Position numbers and translations under genes: made by a program. A stretch of 64,000 bases of DNA from Lachancea mirantina (Eukaryota; Ascomycota; Saccharomycetes; Saccharomycetales; Saccharomycetaceae), in contig LT598468.1 of the NCBI GenBank assembly GCA_900074745.1, positions 1-64,000 on the forward strand. The letters run 5' to 3'. The notes below the pieces were generated by a model that saw nothing but the letters and a program-made list of their open reading frames with translations, was not told where the DNA came from and made no database searches. Positions 1 to 10,749 of this stretch are shown piece by piece. Position 1 is the stretch's first letter. The number at the start of each line of letters is the position of its first letter.

Positions 1-1443
1 TTGCTGTTTTTTATGTGTTCATACCCAGTTCCAATATCACACAGAGGAACAGCGCATTGATTGTTCGCGCACATCACAATCAAGCCTATATCATGTTCTT
101 TACCACTCTTCTCTCGAGTTGTTTCAAGAAGCATTTTTTAAAATCCCTTCTTTGAGCTTATTTGTAGTTCTCTGTTCAAGAAGTCGTTTTATCTTTACGT
201 CACAAAAAAAGGGCAAATTTGGAAAGCCTGTCGTTGCATAGGCAGGCTTACGATTCCGTTCGGCATGACTCGGATATTAGGGTTCTATAGTCTCGTGTTA
301 TCAAACGCACCCAGAAATTATGAGCAAATCATCCGCGACAGCGTTGGGACTAAGTCCATCCACCTACTTGACAATATCTCAATTACTATCTTGGCTAAAC
401 AAATATCATAGATTTCTGAATAAGAAACAGCCGTAAGCTCACGTTAAAGAACGGGAACGACAATGGAGCAAAAATGTGTCAATCTGCACTAATCAACGAA
501 GACTTTTTAGAGATTCAAGTCTCTATGCGCGCTCACGGCGAAATGACTTTGGGCTATGCGAAAATTATTGAGGTGTACCATTGTCGCTAGTCGATAGGTT
601 CTTGAACTGTTCGTTCAATTCGTTCATACTTAATTTAGCGAATAAAGCAGATAAGGAGTTGAGTGCTCGTCTCTCCGTATCTTTCTTGACACCATGGTCG
701 CTATAATTCTAGTCATATCGCCGTCTTTTATACAATTCTCGTACTACTGTTGCCACTTTGGAATCCGTTACTATCTCTAAGATTGAAGGTGAGTCGACAT
801 TATGTCACCTATAAGATCACTCTTGCAGTGATAACGGGGTGTGAAGACACCATGGTCATCACTGGTATAGAGATTTTCAGAACTAGCAAAGACCGAAAAA
901 GTGCCCCGACATATTATAGCTTGCACGGAATGTGAAGCTCACCGTTCGCAACCTTTTCCAGAACGTCATTTTTCACAAACGGCAAGAGTCTAGTAAATTT
1001 ACGGCAATGCGATCTAGTTAAAGCACTTGAGATTTGTAAAAAACACTCTCGCGGAAGTTCACTAATGCCAAGATTACCTTCCCGTTTCGTTAAATTAGAG
1101 ATTTATGCTTGTCTGTCATCAAAAATATAAGGTTTCTTTTTTCGCGGCATCTAATTGGCGCGCTTAACTAATCTTGACCTTTATTTTCTTGGCTTCGGCA
1201 TTGTTTGCGCATCGACTGAAAGCCATAGTTTGTAAAACGGTTGTACGGAACTTATTTAAATGCACCCCATTATTATTTAACTTTTGAGAAAATGAAAAGT
1301 GGGTGCATCCTGGAGATTGGCACAAGCGTGTGTTAAGACAGCAAACAAACGATTGGTAAGTCTTCCACTTGGTATAAATACGAGGGAGCGTCTGACGGTC
1401 ATGAAACCTGAAAGAAAGAACATGCACTAAGTTCCGCTCAGCA
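1..1443. other. Intergenic region, 5' side of the siderophore transporter
   Basis: No supportable gene is seen in this 1.4-kb stretch. The only open frame of note (750-935) begins at TTG, lacks recognisable composition and looks like chance. The part nearest the transporter holds two Aft-type iron-response motifs (listed separately), and a further CGCACCC motif lies at 305-311. The rest is ordinary AT-rich spacer. Confidence 0.6.
1261..1307. promoter_or_regulatory. Pair of Aft1/Aft2-type iron-response motifs
   Basis: TGCACCC lies at 1261-1267 and its reverse complement GGGTGCA at 1301-1307, with 33 bases between them and 137-177 bases upstream of the transporter ATG. The Aft1/Aft2 consensus in S. 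cerevisiae is YRCACCCR, and both copies fit it. Such sites switch on ARN/SIT siderophore transporter genes in iron starvation. The match is seen directly; function here is inferred. Confidence 0.75.
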
Positions 1444-3300
1444 ATGGAGGCAGAGCAACACTCTCGAGACACTGAGAAGCCGGCAAGTCTTTCAAAGACT
1501 GTTTCGGTGCGGGAACAGCAGGCTCCCTTGGGAACGTCTGATCTGAGAGATACTGACAAGCTACATGCGACTAAGGCCATTGTCATCAGAAAAACCGAAA
1601 TTTTGGCCAGTCAGTACGATCGTTGGTATTATAGAATAATTCTCCTATTCTCTGCTTTTCTCTGTGGCTATGGGTATGGTCTCGATGGCAATATTCGTTA
1701 TATTTACACATCGTACGCCACAAACTCATATGCTGAGCATTCTCTGTTGTCTACGGTGAATGTTATAAACGGCGTAATTGCAGCAGCTTCGCAATTGATA
1801 TATGCCAGGTTGTCAGATGTGTTCGGTAGATTGTCACTCTTTTTAACTGCTGTAGTTTTTTACGTGGTTGGTACAATCATCCAATCGCAAGCTTACGACG
1901 TTCAAAGATTTGCTGCCGGCTCGATTTTCTATAACACCGGCTACGTGGGAATTATACTAATTTTACTGCTCATTTTGAGTGATTTTTCGTCCTTGAAATG
2001 GCGACTCTTCTATCAATTTGCTCCAACGTGGCCTTTTATTATCAACACATGGATTTCCGGTAATATCACTGCAAGAGCAAACCCTATTAACAATTGGTCT
2101 TGGGACATCGGAATGTGGGCTTTCATCTTTCCATTATCATGCGTTCCCATTACACTTTGCATGCTGCATATGAGATGGAAGGCTCGTAACACTCCTGAAT
2201 GGAAAGAGCTGAAACAAGAAAAGTCATATTTTCAAGAGCATGGCTTTGTTAAAACCATCATCGAACTTTTTTGGAAGGTTGATGTGGTTGGAGTTTTCAT
2301 TATGACCATTTCGCTGGGATGTATTCTTGTGCCTTTAACACTTGCCGGTGGGACTAGTTCGAAATGGAATGATTCGCACGTTATTGGACCTTTCGTTTTG
2401 GGTTGGGTACTTTTACCAATCCTGATATTGTGGGAAAAAATATGGGCGAGGGAACCTTTGGTTCCCGCCGGCTTATTGAAGGATCGCGCTGTATGGGGGG
2501 CTATGGGTTGCTCTTTCTTGATCGATTTTATATTCTACATGGCCGCCGATTATCTATACACCGTTATGATTGTATCAGTGAATGAATCGGTTTTGTCTGC
2601 AACCAGAATAAGTACTCTTTCGTCCTTTGTCTCGACAGTTTTCTCTCCCTTTTTCGCCATATTCATCACTCGCTTTACAAGGCTAAAGCCCTTCATTGTT
2701 TTTGGATGTGGGCTATGGATGCTTGCTATGGGCCTGTTGTATCACTTCAGAGGTGGCGAAGGGTCACATTCTGGTATAATCGGAGCTCTGTGTGTTTGGG
2801 GTGTTGGCTCAACCCTTTTCACGTATCCAGTAAACGTGTCAGTACAGGCAGCAACTTCGCATGAAAACATGGCTACGGTGACAGCTTTGAATTACACACT
2901 ATATCGTATTGGTTCAGCGGTTGGTGCTGCGGTTTCTGGAGCAATTTGGACTCAAACTTTGTATAAGCAGTTACTGAAGCAGTTGGGAAACAAAACTTTG
3001 GCCACTTTGGCTTACACACAGCCTTATGACTTTATTGCGGATTACCTGTGGAATACCCCTGAGAGAAATGCTGTTGTCAAAGCATATATGTACGTGCAAA
3101 GGCTGGAAACGATTGTCGCGCTGGTATTTTGCGCACCTTTATTGATGTTTTCGCTTTGCTTAAGGGATGCTAAGTTGACCAATCAAATTGCCCACACGAG
3201 CGTCAAAAACGGTGAGTATATCGATACCGAGGACGAAGACTACATTGCAAGCTGGTTTTCATCAACGCTGAAGCGCCCTTTTTCGAAAAAAGAGGCTTGA
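1444..3300 (+). CDS. Siderophore-iron transporter, ARN/SIT1 family (MFS)
   Basis: This 618-residue major-facilitator protein has about 14 hydrophobic segments after a hydrophilic N-terminus of about 60 residues. The first membrane segment has the family-like stretch GYGYGLDGNIRYIY, followed by the loop-2 signature RLSDVFGR. Length and sequence resemble the S. cerevisiae Arn1/Arn2/Sit1/Enb1 family (roughly 600-630 residues), which imports ferric siderophore complexes by proton symport at the plasma membrane or endosome. The two Aft-type motifs upstream support an iron-regulated role. I cannot tell which paralogue it matches, so no symbol is given. The Gex1/Gex2 glutathione exchangers are a related but less likely alternative. 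Confidence 0.88.
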   Translation: MEAEQHSRDTEKPASLSKTVSVREQQAPLGTSDLRDTDKLHATKAIVIRKTEILASQYDRWYYRIILLFSAFLCGYGYGLDGNIRYIYTSYATNSYAEHSLLSTVNVINGVIAAASQLIYARLSDVFGRLSLFLTAVVFYVVGTIIQSQAYDVQRFAAGSIFYNTGYVGIILILLLILSDFSSLKWRLFYQFAPTWPFIINTWISGNITARANPINNWSWDIGMWAFIFPLSCVPITLCMLHMRWKARNTPEWKELKQEKSYFQEHGFVKTIIELFWKVDVVGVFIMTISLGCILVPLTLAGGTSSKWNDSHVIGPFVLGWVLLPILILWEKIWAREPLVPAGLLKDRAVWGAMGCSFLIDFIFYMAADYLYTVMIVSVNESVLSATRISTLSSFVSTVFSPFFAIFITRFTRLKPFIVFGCGLWMLAMGLLYHFRGGEGSHSGIIGALCVWGVGSTLFTYPVNVSVQAATSHENMATVTALNYTLYRIGSAVGAAVSGAIWTQTLYKQLLKQLGNKTLATLAYTQPYDFIADYLWNTPERNAVVKAYMYVQRLETIVALVFCAPLLMFSLCLRDAKLTNQIAHTSVKNGEYIDTEDEDYIASWFSSTLKRPFSKKEA

Positions 3301-4224
3301 ATGCTGCATTACGATTGATTTGATGGCGGTATCTGATGTCATCAATTCTGATCCTAGATTTTGTCTATTTCACCTTGACACCTTGGTATTTTGCCAAGGA
3401 ACTATCTAGAACTTTCTTTACATCCTGATCGTGTATACTATAACGCATCGGGATGAAATTCCCTGCATGCGATCTCCTGCTCTCTTTCTTGGCGGAGGCG
3501 CCAATTAATCTACACATCAATATACGATAATTACTCACTCTGATGCTTCTGTGATAAGTATTTCAGATACAAATTCGCAATCATCGGGCCAAGTGGCAGC
3601 CGCTAATCTCTTAAACTATTTGTTGCTCTTAAAGTAAAGTATGTCACTCGGCGCCCGACCCAGAAGTTGATGAGTCGACAGCGATAATCGTAGATTGGTC
3701 GCCTCGACCCCGACGTTGACCTTTCCTGGTTAGGTAAGCCCTTCGGCCTTTCTCGTGTAAGACGATAGCGGGAATGCACCCATGAATTTGGTTCGGTTAG
3801 ATCCGAGGCGTGACCTTTGCATTTCAGAAAAAGAAAGGAAGATCTCGCAAATGTGTTCTCGACGGTTATTGGCTGGGCCAAATTCTGTGCTTTTTACGTG
3901 AAAAAAGTGATATGCCTTTCTTCTTTGAACCACAGCCAATGAGAGAGGATTCGAGAAGTACGAGTAGCGCCTTTCATTGGCTGCATGGAAATAGGCGCCA
4001 ACGGCGATTTGGTTTATGCGCCAATTTCGGAAGGGTAGGCTAGAGATCATAGAAAACTTAGAAGCTAGATTTTATGCAGGCCGAGTGAAAGGCGAAGCGA
4101 TAGGCGAACCCCGTGAAGTTACTTTTAGCGAGTGCGAAAGCATTAATATATAAAGAGAACGCTCGGCAGTTAACAATGGATTCAAAACACCAGTGCTAAG
4201 TCAATAAGATTAGTCCCAAGTACA
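3301..4224. other. Intergenic region with the glutamate dehydrogenase promoter
   Basis: The left half is spacer and transcript end for the transporter. The right half is the promoter of the glutamate dehydrogenase gene, with several CCAAT boxes (listed separately) and a TATATAAA at 4147-4154, about 70 bases before the ATG. Short overlapping frames here (3603-4050, both strands) show no protein-like features. Confidence 0.65.
3868..4025. promoter_or_regulatory. Cluster of CCAAT (HAP-type) boxes upstream of GDH
   Basis: ATTGG at 3868-3872 and 3976-3980 and CCAAT at 3936-3940 share the extended core ATTGGCTG on one strand or the other; a fourth CCAAT lies at 4021-4025. They sit 200-357 bases upstream of the GDH start. 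The Hap2/3/4/5 complex binds CCAAT and is known to act on GDH1 in S. cerevisiae, which makes these good candidates. Binding here is inferred. Confidence 0.55.
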
Positions 4225-5613
4225 ATGTCTGCTCAACCATTTGAACCTGAGTTTCAACAAGCTTACAACGAAGTCGAGGCCTCTTTGAGAGACTCTTCTT
4301 TGTTCGAGAAGAAGCCTAAGTACAAGAAAGTTCTTCCAGTTGTCTCTGTTCCAGAGAGAATCATCCAATTCAGAGTCACTTGGGAAAATGACAAAGGCGA
4401 GCAAGAGGTTGCTCCCGGTTTCAGAGTTCAATACAACTCTGCCAAGGGTCCCTACAAAGGAGGTTTGCGTTTTCATCCGACCGTCAACCTATCTATCTTG
4501 AAGTTTTTGGGTTTCGAGCAAATCTTCAAGAACGCTTTGACTGGCCAGTCACTCGGTGGTGGCAAAGGTGGTCTTTGTGTTGATCTCAAGGGCAGATCCA
4601 ATAATGAGATCAGAAGAATTTGCTACGCTTTCATGAGAGAGCTAAGCAGACACATTGGTCAAGACACTGATGTTCCAGCTGGTGACATCGGTGTCGGTGG
4701 CCGTGAGGTTGGTTACTTGTTCGGTGCCTACAAGTCCTACAAGAACTCCTGGGAAGGTGTCTTGACCGGTAAGGGTCTAAACTGGGGTGGTTCTTTGATC
4801 AGACCAGAGGCTACCGGCTACGGTTTGGTCTACTACGTTCAAGCCATGATTGACTACGCCTCGAAGGGTAAGGAATCTTTCACTGGTAAGCGTGTTGCTA
4901 TTTCTGGTTCAGGTAACGTCGCTCAGTTCGCTGCTTTGAAGGTCATCGAATTGGGTGGTACTGTTGTCTCCCTATCTGACTCTAAGGGTGCTATTGTTTC
5001 TCAAGCTGGTATCACAGCTGCTCAAGTCGGAGCTATCTCTGAGGCCAAGATCAACTTCAAGACTTTGGAGCAAATTGTCGGCGACTTCGCTGCTTTCTCT
5101 GATAACAAGGTCACTTACATTCCAGGTGCCCGTCCATGGATTCACGTCGGAAAGGTCGACGTCGCTTTGCCATGTGCCACTCAAAACGAAGTTTCCGGCG
5201 AGGAAGCCAAGACTTTGATCGCCGCTGGTGTTAAATTCGTTGCTGAAGGTTCCAACATGGGCTGCACTGAAGAAGCTGTTCACATTTTCGAAGGTGAACG
5301 TATCGTTACTGAGACCGCTTCTCAACCAGCTGTGTGGTACGCTCCTGGTAAGGCCTCTAACATGGGTGGTGTCGCTGTGTCTGGTTTGGAAATGGCCCAA
5401 AACTCTCAAAGATTGACTTGGTCTAGAGAGCAAGTTGACGCTGAATTGAAGAAAATCATGGTCAACTGTTTCAACGACTGTTTGGAAACCGCTCTGGAGT
5501 ACTCCAACGAGGCAAACAAGCAATCTCTACCATCTTTGGTCAAGGGCGCCAACTTGGTCGGTTTCATTAGAGTTGCCGATGCCATGTTCGACCAAGGTGA
5601 TGTTTGGGAATAA
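4225..5613 (+). CDS. GDH1: NADP-dependent glutamate dehydrogenase
   Basis: The 462-residue product makes glutamate from 2-oxoglutarate and ammonium using NADPH, the main ammonium-assimilation step, in the cytosol and nucleus. The glutamate-binding half includes [12 protein letters not shown] and the glycine-rich GGGKGG (residues 111-116). The dinucleotide-binding half carries SGSGNVAQ (227-234). Length is close to S. cerevisiae Gdh1 (454) and Gdh3 (457). Codon use is strongly biased, as in highly expressed yeast genes. Gene order with BDH1 and ECM1 matches GDH3-BDH2-BDH1-ECM1 on chromosome I, so this is the positional equivalent of GDH3. GDH1 and GDH3 are close paralogues in S. cerevisiae and this gene may represent both. 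Confidence 0.96.
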   Translation: MSAQPFEPEFQQAYNEVEASLRDSSLFEKKPKYKKVLPVVSVPERIIQFRVTWENDKGEQEVAPGFRVQYNSAKGPYKGGLRFHPTVNLSILKFLGFEQIFKNALTGQSLGGGKGGLCVDLKGRSNNEIRRICYAFMRELSRHIGQDTDVPAGDIGVGGREVGYLFGAYKSYKNSWEGVLTGKGLNWGGSLIRPEATGYGLVYYVQAMIDYASKGKESFTGKRVAISGSGNVAQFAALKVIELGGTVVSLSDSKGAIVSQAGITAAQVGAISEAKINFKTLEQIVGDFAAFSDNKVTYIPGARPWIHVGKVDVALPCATQNEVSGEEAKTLIAAGVKFVAEGSNMGCTEEAVHIFEGERIVTETASQPAVWYAPGKASNMGGVAVSGLEMAQNSQRLTWSREQVDAELKKIMVNCFNDCLETALEYSNEANKQSLPSLVKGANLVGFIRVADAMFDQGDVWE

Positions 5614-5754
5614 ATGTGTTAACGATATGATATGTATATAATCTGATAATATCAAAAATTAAAAGGATAGATTTCGAAACGGAAAACCTTTTTTTATTGC
5701 AAAAACACTAAAGCTTTCCATGAAAGATGTGTCGTACCAGCCAGCGGTAAAAAA

Positions 5755-7437
5755 TTAAACTTTCGTTGAATGCACGTGTTCGACCCTGGTGTCTTCGATC
5801 TGCTCCTCATTAGTCTTCTTGAAAGTCTCGTCGTTGAAGAACTGGTAGGTTTCGTTTTTGATTTCACTGACTGTCGTTCTTGATTCTTCCATAACCACCT
5901 TGTGAGCATTGTGAGCGGAGAGACCTTTTCTGAACAACTTATCAATGTCTTCAAGTACAATACCCTTGGTTTCTGGGACGAAAAAGAAGACGAAGGGAAC
6001 AGCCAAGGCAGCAATGGCAGCAAAAAAAAAGAATATGCCATATTTCATTTTTTCAATCATTTCGGTCGTCAATCTCGTCATTATGAAGATCGGCACCCAT
6101 GAGATTGCTGCATTGATTGATTGTACAAAACTTCTGATGTTTTGCTCGTAAACTTCTGCACCCCACACGAAAGGCCCACCTGACCAAGCCATGATAAATG
6201 AGGCAGTCCAAATGAACATGAATGCAATCGCTGCGGTGCCTCCTGGTCCAGCCGTGACTCCAGGTTGGCTAGGGTCGTTAATTTTGAGATAAGCCCCCAC
6301 GTACCAGAAACAGAGTGAGCACATTGTTGCAGACCCCATAAAAGCCTTTCTTCTACCAGCATTGTCAACAATGAAAAGAATATAGATGAATGTGCAAATA
6401 AACTTCACCACACCAAACATACCGGATGAAAACAACGAAGCATTCGTTCCCTTCACTCCAATGCTTTCGAAAATTTTTGGTGAATAATAGTTGATTGACT
6501 GAATACCCATGAAGTTTTGAAATAGGAAAAGAACGCATGTTATTCCCAGTCTCTTGAAGTATTTTGTGTTTCTTACAAAGACTTCGCGAGCAGGATCCAT
6601 CAAACCCAAGCCAATTGTAGCATTCTGCTCTTCCACTGCGTCTCTGATGGTGTTGATTTCCCAAACCATGTACTCGTGGTCAGATGGTAGATTTCTCAAG
6701 AAAACAAGGTTTTCAATAGCTTCCTGGTCGCGTTTCATTTGAAACAACCAACGTGGGGACTCCTTCATGATGAACGATCCAATGAAAAAAAAACCTGCAG
6801 GAATCAATTGTACTCCAACAGGAATTATCCACTGCTTATTACCAGGAGGAACGTGCTGCGCTATGCCGTAGTTAATCCAAAAGCCTATCAAATCACCGAC
6901 TCTCCAACCTATTTCGTAAGCGGCAATAATCTGCCCTCTAATGGGAGCCGGTGACACTTCACTCAAATACACGACTGTGAGATTAGTTGAAGCCCCCACG
7001 GTCAGTCCTGTCATCACTCTGCCAATGTAAATAGGAGCTAAACTGCCCTGGATACCCACCAGCATCAACGCGCACCCGACGGCTGCGACGCCGGCAGCTA
7101 TGATTAGCGAGACCCTCCTTCCCCAATAATGGGACATCGGATATGAAAAAAGGGCTCCAAAAAATGCGGCTGCGTGGAAACAAGATATAACATTGGAAAG
7201 CGCTGTGTTAGCGGCGCTTGTGCCGCTCACAAGCCCAAAGTTGCTTAGGAAATACTTGTTCGAAAAGCATCCACCCACAAACCCTGTGTCGTAACCGATT
7301 AGAACACTTGCCGTCGACGCAACTATCGCCATAGAATAAACACGCCAGTTGAACACTTCAGGCGGCGTAGGCCGCTCCGCGGTCTTGGCAAATATGTTCT
7401 TTACTCGTAGCTTTTCACCAATTTTACGAAAAACCAT
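5755..7437 (-). CDS. MFS sugar/proton symporter-like transporter
   Basis: This 560-residue protein has 12 predicted membrane segments and the sugar-porter family marks: GYDTGF in segment 1, GRR after segment 2, KESPRWL after segment 6 and VPETKG after segment 12. The sequence around the first segment, and the total length, recall fungal quinate-permease and high-affinity fructose/proton symporter types (Frt1, Fsy1) more than the facilitative Hxt carriers. I cannot name the substrate. It converges with GDH, leaving only about 140 bases between stop codons. The long 1.7-kb upstream region is shared with BDH1. It interrupts the otherwise conserved GDH-BDH pair, so it may be a lineage-specific insertion or a gene lost in S. 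cerevisiae. Confidence 0.85.
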   Translation of the reverse strand: MVFRKIGEKLRVKNIFAKTAERPTPPEVFNWRVYSMAIVASTASVLIGYDTGFVGGCFSNKYFLSNFGLVSGTSAANTALSNVISCFHAAAFFGALFSYPMSHYWGRRVSLIIAAGVAAVGCALMLVGIQGSLAPIYIGRVMTGLTVGASTNLTVVYLSEVSPAPIRGQIIAAYEIGWRVGDLIGFWINYGIAQHVPPGNKQWIIPVGVQLIPAGFFFIGSFIMKESPRWLFQMKRDQEAIENLVFLRNLPSDHEYMVWEINTIRDAVEEQNATIGLGLMDPAREVFVRNTKYFKRLGITCVLFLFQNFMGIQSINYYSPKIFESIGVKGTNASLFSSGMFGVVKFICTFIYILFIVDNAGRRKAFMGSATMCSLCFWYVGAYLKINDPSQPGVTAGPGGTAAIAFMFIWTASFIMAWSGGPFVWGAEVYEQNIRSFVQSINAAISWVPIFIMTRLTTEMIEKMKYGIFFFFAAIAALAVPFVFFFVPETKGIVLEDIDKLFRKGLSAHNAHKVVMEESRTTVSEIKNETYQFFNDETFKKTNEEQIEDTRVEHVHSTKV

Positions 7438-9124
7438 TGTTATTTATCCTTGGCTCTTGTCTTAGGATCTTGGCCCCAGATCTGTGAAGTGATTTCTCTA
7501 AGATCCGCATTTTAGGCCCGAGTTTATATCGGTAGTGCCAAGCTTTTCTAATGCACCACCAACCTTGCTCAGTAAGCTTCCGCTCGTCCCTTCTCTTGAA
7601 TCCTCGTCACCGGACCTCCGGCTCGTCACCCTCTTTTTGGGCCATTTACGTTATTCTCGAGGGGCGACCATTATGCAACAAGAAAACGCTATTCTTAGTA
7701 CAAAATGACTTTAAAAAGGATAAGAGCCCCTTCGAGATTCTCGGACAGCCACATAGAAAAGAGAATTGGTCGCCTAAAGGCGTTGTCCCATTTCCAAATG
7801 CGATGCGGTGGGACAAGAAAACCTAAACGCGGGGTAACGCTGCTCCCGTTGCGTGCTTGAAATGCGAAGGAAAACGGGTTGCCTGTTGAATTTTGAAAAA
7901 GAAAAACAATTGTGAATTTGGCCTGGATGATATCTGGTTCAAGAGAGCTTTTGTGATCTCGTGGTTTGTTCTACTCTTTGCTTCTTGGTTTGTCGGGGTT
8001 AATGAGCCCTGTTCGCCATACTCTAATGTCTTAGCCTATCAAAAGACATATACGCCAATACAACCCAGGCACTGTCTGGCACCGAACCGTTGATAAAGCC
8101 AAGGAAGGTACAGAGATTGATATCAGCGAAAAGGACAGTTAGTTTGCGGAGGCGATCCCAACTCTTCGAGATATATGCGTATAAGACGATATACCTCTTC
8201 GCTATTTCAAACTGGCAACAGTGAGACCAGCGGTAAGGCCTACGTGTAAAATTAAAGTGCGAGCTCCTAGTCGTATTCATTTTTGAAAGTTAAGCATTTT
8301 GTTAACGTGTCTAGGATAGAATTCTGATTTTCTATCCTGATTTCACTAGAAGTACGTTCAATCGTGATAAATATTTATTTTTACTTTGATGAATAAGTCC
8401 ATGACAACATTGAAATTGCCAATTCCTTTGTTCCCCACGTGATCGTCATACACGAGGAGAAACTCTTTTCCAACTTAAAGCTATGCAAGCCCTGAGGCCA
8501 AGGAGATTTCTTAGAGATAGGAAGATCGAAAAGCACCAAAGCTTAGCGTGCCAATCTTTCTCATAGCTGACTTTAGAGCTCCCATCATGAAACATACTCT
8601 ACCAAAACCCATTCATATGGAAGTACTAGCGGTTCGCATCTAATTGGTTCGCCGTTTATGAAACCGCTAGCAACCAAGAGATCGGAGTCCCATCTATTTT
8701 CCTTTTTTTCAAAAAAGGACGGCAGGGGACTTCTTAACCCTTTCGGTGGTTTACTCTGGGTACAACAAGTCATATATATTATAACGCAGGGCGCCATTGC
8801 GGACGCGTCCTATCAGCTATCGCTGTAGTGACATCTGACAAAGAATTCACTTCAGAACATGACCAACCATGGAATTCCCTCATAAATGAGATCGTTTCTG
8901 CAGAGACGGGTTTTTACCAGCGTTGCGAGGGGTGATTTTCAGATTCGCATTTTTCCGCCTTGCCTGTCGTTCCTCAGGAAACGGGCAGCGTGACGAGAAA
9001 GTGAACTGGTACTTCCAAAAAATGTATAAATGGGCGGGGCTCCTGTGAGTATCTGAATCGATTTTGCTCGTTCTTTCATGGGCAAGCAATAATTCCTGTA
9101 AATCTTAAACGTCTTGTCATAAAA
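7438..9124. other. Long divergent intergenic region (sugar transporter / BDH1)
   Basis: No gene is supported in this 1.7-kb stretch. Small frames such as 7551-7826 and 8023-8280 have no membrane, motif or composition signal. Near the transporter there is a palindrome CCGGACCTCCGG (listed separately). Near BDH1 there is a TATAAA at 9025-9030, about 95 bases before the ATG. The length is unusual for this window, where most promoters are under 700 bases, and suggests complex regulation of one or both metabolic genes. Confidence 0.6.
7610..7621. promoter_or_regulatory. CCGGA-NN-TCCGG palindrome, zinc-cluster-type site
   Basis: A perfect 5-bp inverted repeat (CCGGA 7610-7614, TCCGG 7617-7621) around two bases sits about 173 bases upstream of the sugar transporter ATG. 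Fungal Zn2Cys6 activators bind paired CGG/CCG triplets, so this is a plausible operator for the transporter. Which factor would bind it cannot be told from sequence. Confidence 0.4.
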
Positions 9125-10270
9125 ATGAGAGCGCTAGCTTATTTCGGTGAGAAAACTATCAACTTCACTAAAGACCTCCCTGAGCCTGTCATTGGTGCCG
9201 ACGACGAATTAATTATCGACGTCAGCTGGTGCGGAATATGCGGAACTGATTTACATGAATATTTAGACGGCCCCATTTTTTTCCCTAAAGATGGCGAGCC
9301 TCATGCCCTGAGCGCCTTGGAGCTTCCTCAAGCTATGGGACACGAGATGTCAGGGGTGGTGTCTAAAATTGGTCCTGGCGTATCGACGGTGAAGGTTGGT
9401 GACAGAGTGGTGGTGGAGGTTACCGGAACATGCAAAGACGTTTACCGCTGGCCTAAATCCAAGAGATTCAAAGAGAAAAAATGTGCCGCTTGTGCAAGAG
9501 ACCTTTACAACAGCTGTTCTCATCTGGGCTTTTGTGGATTGGGTTGTGGCAGCGGTGGATTCGCCGAAAAGGTCGTTACCAGTGAGAGCCATGTGGTGAA
9601 GCTCCCAGATAACATCCCAATGGATGTGGCTGCTCTTGTAGAGCCGCTTGCGGTCTCGTGGCACGCCGTGCGCATCTCTGGTTTGAAAAAAGGAGATTCA
9701 GCTCTCGTTTTAGGAGCTGGACCAATTGGTTTGGCAACTATTCTTGCTTTGCAAGGCCATGGGGCAGGTAAAATCCTCGTTTCAGAACCTGCAGAATTTC
9801 GCAGAGAACAGGCCCACAGTTTAGGCGTTGAGGCTTTCAATCCCTTCGATTTCGGCGACAATGTCTTTGAAGAGTTGCGGAAAAGGGCTCCTGGTGGCGA
9901 GGGATTCAATTTCTCTTATGATTGTTCAGGGATGAAGGCCACGTTTGACGCGGGGCTACATGCTTTGACTTTCAGAGGAGTTGCTGTTAACATCGCAATC
10001 TGGGGTCACAAGCCTATCGATTTCTACCCAATGTCTGTCACTTTACAAGAGAAGTTTGTTACTGGCTCGATTTGTTATACCAGAGAAGACTTTGAAGCTG
10101 TTGTGGCCGCGTTGCATGAGGGAAGAATTGACATCGACAAAGCCCGGCACATGATTACCGGGCGCGAAAGAATTGAGGACGGTTTCGACAGGGGTTTGAT
10201 GGAATTGATTAACAACAAGAAGAATATCAAAATTCTGCTAACTCCTAATAATTTCAAAGAGCTTGCGTGA
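9125..10270 (+). CDS. BDH1: (R,R)-2,3-butanediol dehydrogenase, zinc-type MDR
   Basis: The 381-residue medium-chain dehydrogenase interconverts acetoin and 2,3-butanediol with NAD(H) in the cytosol. The catalytic zinc region shows C39 in WCGICGTD and GHE (His73, Glu74). A cysteine group at 103, 120, 123 and 131 fits the structural zinc lobe, and the Rossmann motif GAGPIG is at 197-202. Length matches S. cerevisiae Bdh1 (382). Bdh2 is a tandem paralogue in S. cerevisiae; only one copy is present here. The neighbours GDH and ECM1 are the same as on S. cerevisiae chromosome I, which supports orthology to the BDH1/BDH2 locus. Confidence 0.93.
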   Translation: MRALAYFGEKTINFTKDLPEPVIGADDELIIDVSWCGICGTDLHEYLDGPIFFPKDGEPHALSALELPQAMGHEMSGVVSKIGPGVSTVKVGDRVVVEVTGTCKDVYRWPKSKRFKEKKCAACARDLYNSCSHLGFCGLGCGSGGFAEKVVTSESHVVKLPDNIPMDVAALVEPLAVSWHAVRISGLKKGDSALVLGAGPIGLATILALQGHGAGKILVSEPAEFRREQAHSLGVEAFNPFDFGDNVFEELRKRAPGGEGFNFSYDCSGMKATFDAGLHALTFRGVAVNIAIWGHKPIDFYPMSVTLQEKFVTGSICYTREDFEAVVAALHEGRIDIDKARHMITGRERIEDGFDRGLMELINNKKNIKILLTPNNFKELA

Positions 10271-10749
10271 TGCGGAGTTTGTTGAACAATGGCGAAATCC
10301 TCACGGCTCATTTTTTCTCGCTGAGCCGGTGCAAAAATGGCTTACTTTTACGAAATTGATCAGGTTGAAGTCGACTTAACGGGCAAGATATAAAGCAGTT
10401 CTTTCTTTATATTATTTTAAATTTACGTAGAATTTAAGCCAAGTATTGATATTCTTTCATAGAGAGAAAAATTTACAAAATGAGACATGTCGGTTGGAGT
10501 AGGTCTTATCAGCTCAAGATACTTTACAAAGCTTGCAAAAAATTGAAACTCCGATTTAAATTTACAAAATCAATAAAATGCCATCTGGAAGAAGATCTCC
10601 ACGGCTTAGCTTTAACATCAAATGTAGTCTATTCAAAGACTTTTTTCTGCCCAAGCAGGTCTGACGTCGGTCGAGGTTAAAAAAAATTTTGATGTTTCCG
10701 ATGAGATGACCTCTGTCATCAAAACCCGGCAATCACGGTGTACAAGACA
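10271..10749. other. BDH1-ECM1 intergenic region
   Basis: This 479-base gap holds the BDH1 transcript end (T-rich and AT-rich tracts at 10390-10440) and the ECM1 promoter with its RRPE and PAC elements (listed separately). An open frame at 10480-10680 starts at ATG but has no protein-like features and ends at the edge of the ECM1 promoter elements; I do not call it. Confidence 0.6.
10677..10709. promoter_or_regulatory. RRPE and PAC elements of ECM1
   Basis: An A/T tract TTAAAAAAAATTTTGATG (10677-10694, RRPE-like) is followed by GATGAGATGA (10700-10709, PAC-like), 41-73 bases before the ECM1 ATG. PAC plus RRPE is the hallmark of yeast ribosome-biogenesis promoters, and it agrees with the identity of the gene. 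Confidence 0.7.

Noticed and set aside
10480-10680. 66-codon frame before ECM1
   Set aside because: No protein signal, and it lies in a promoter-like region that ends in PAC and RRPE elements.
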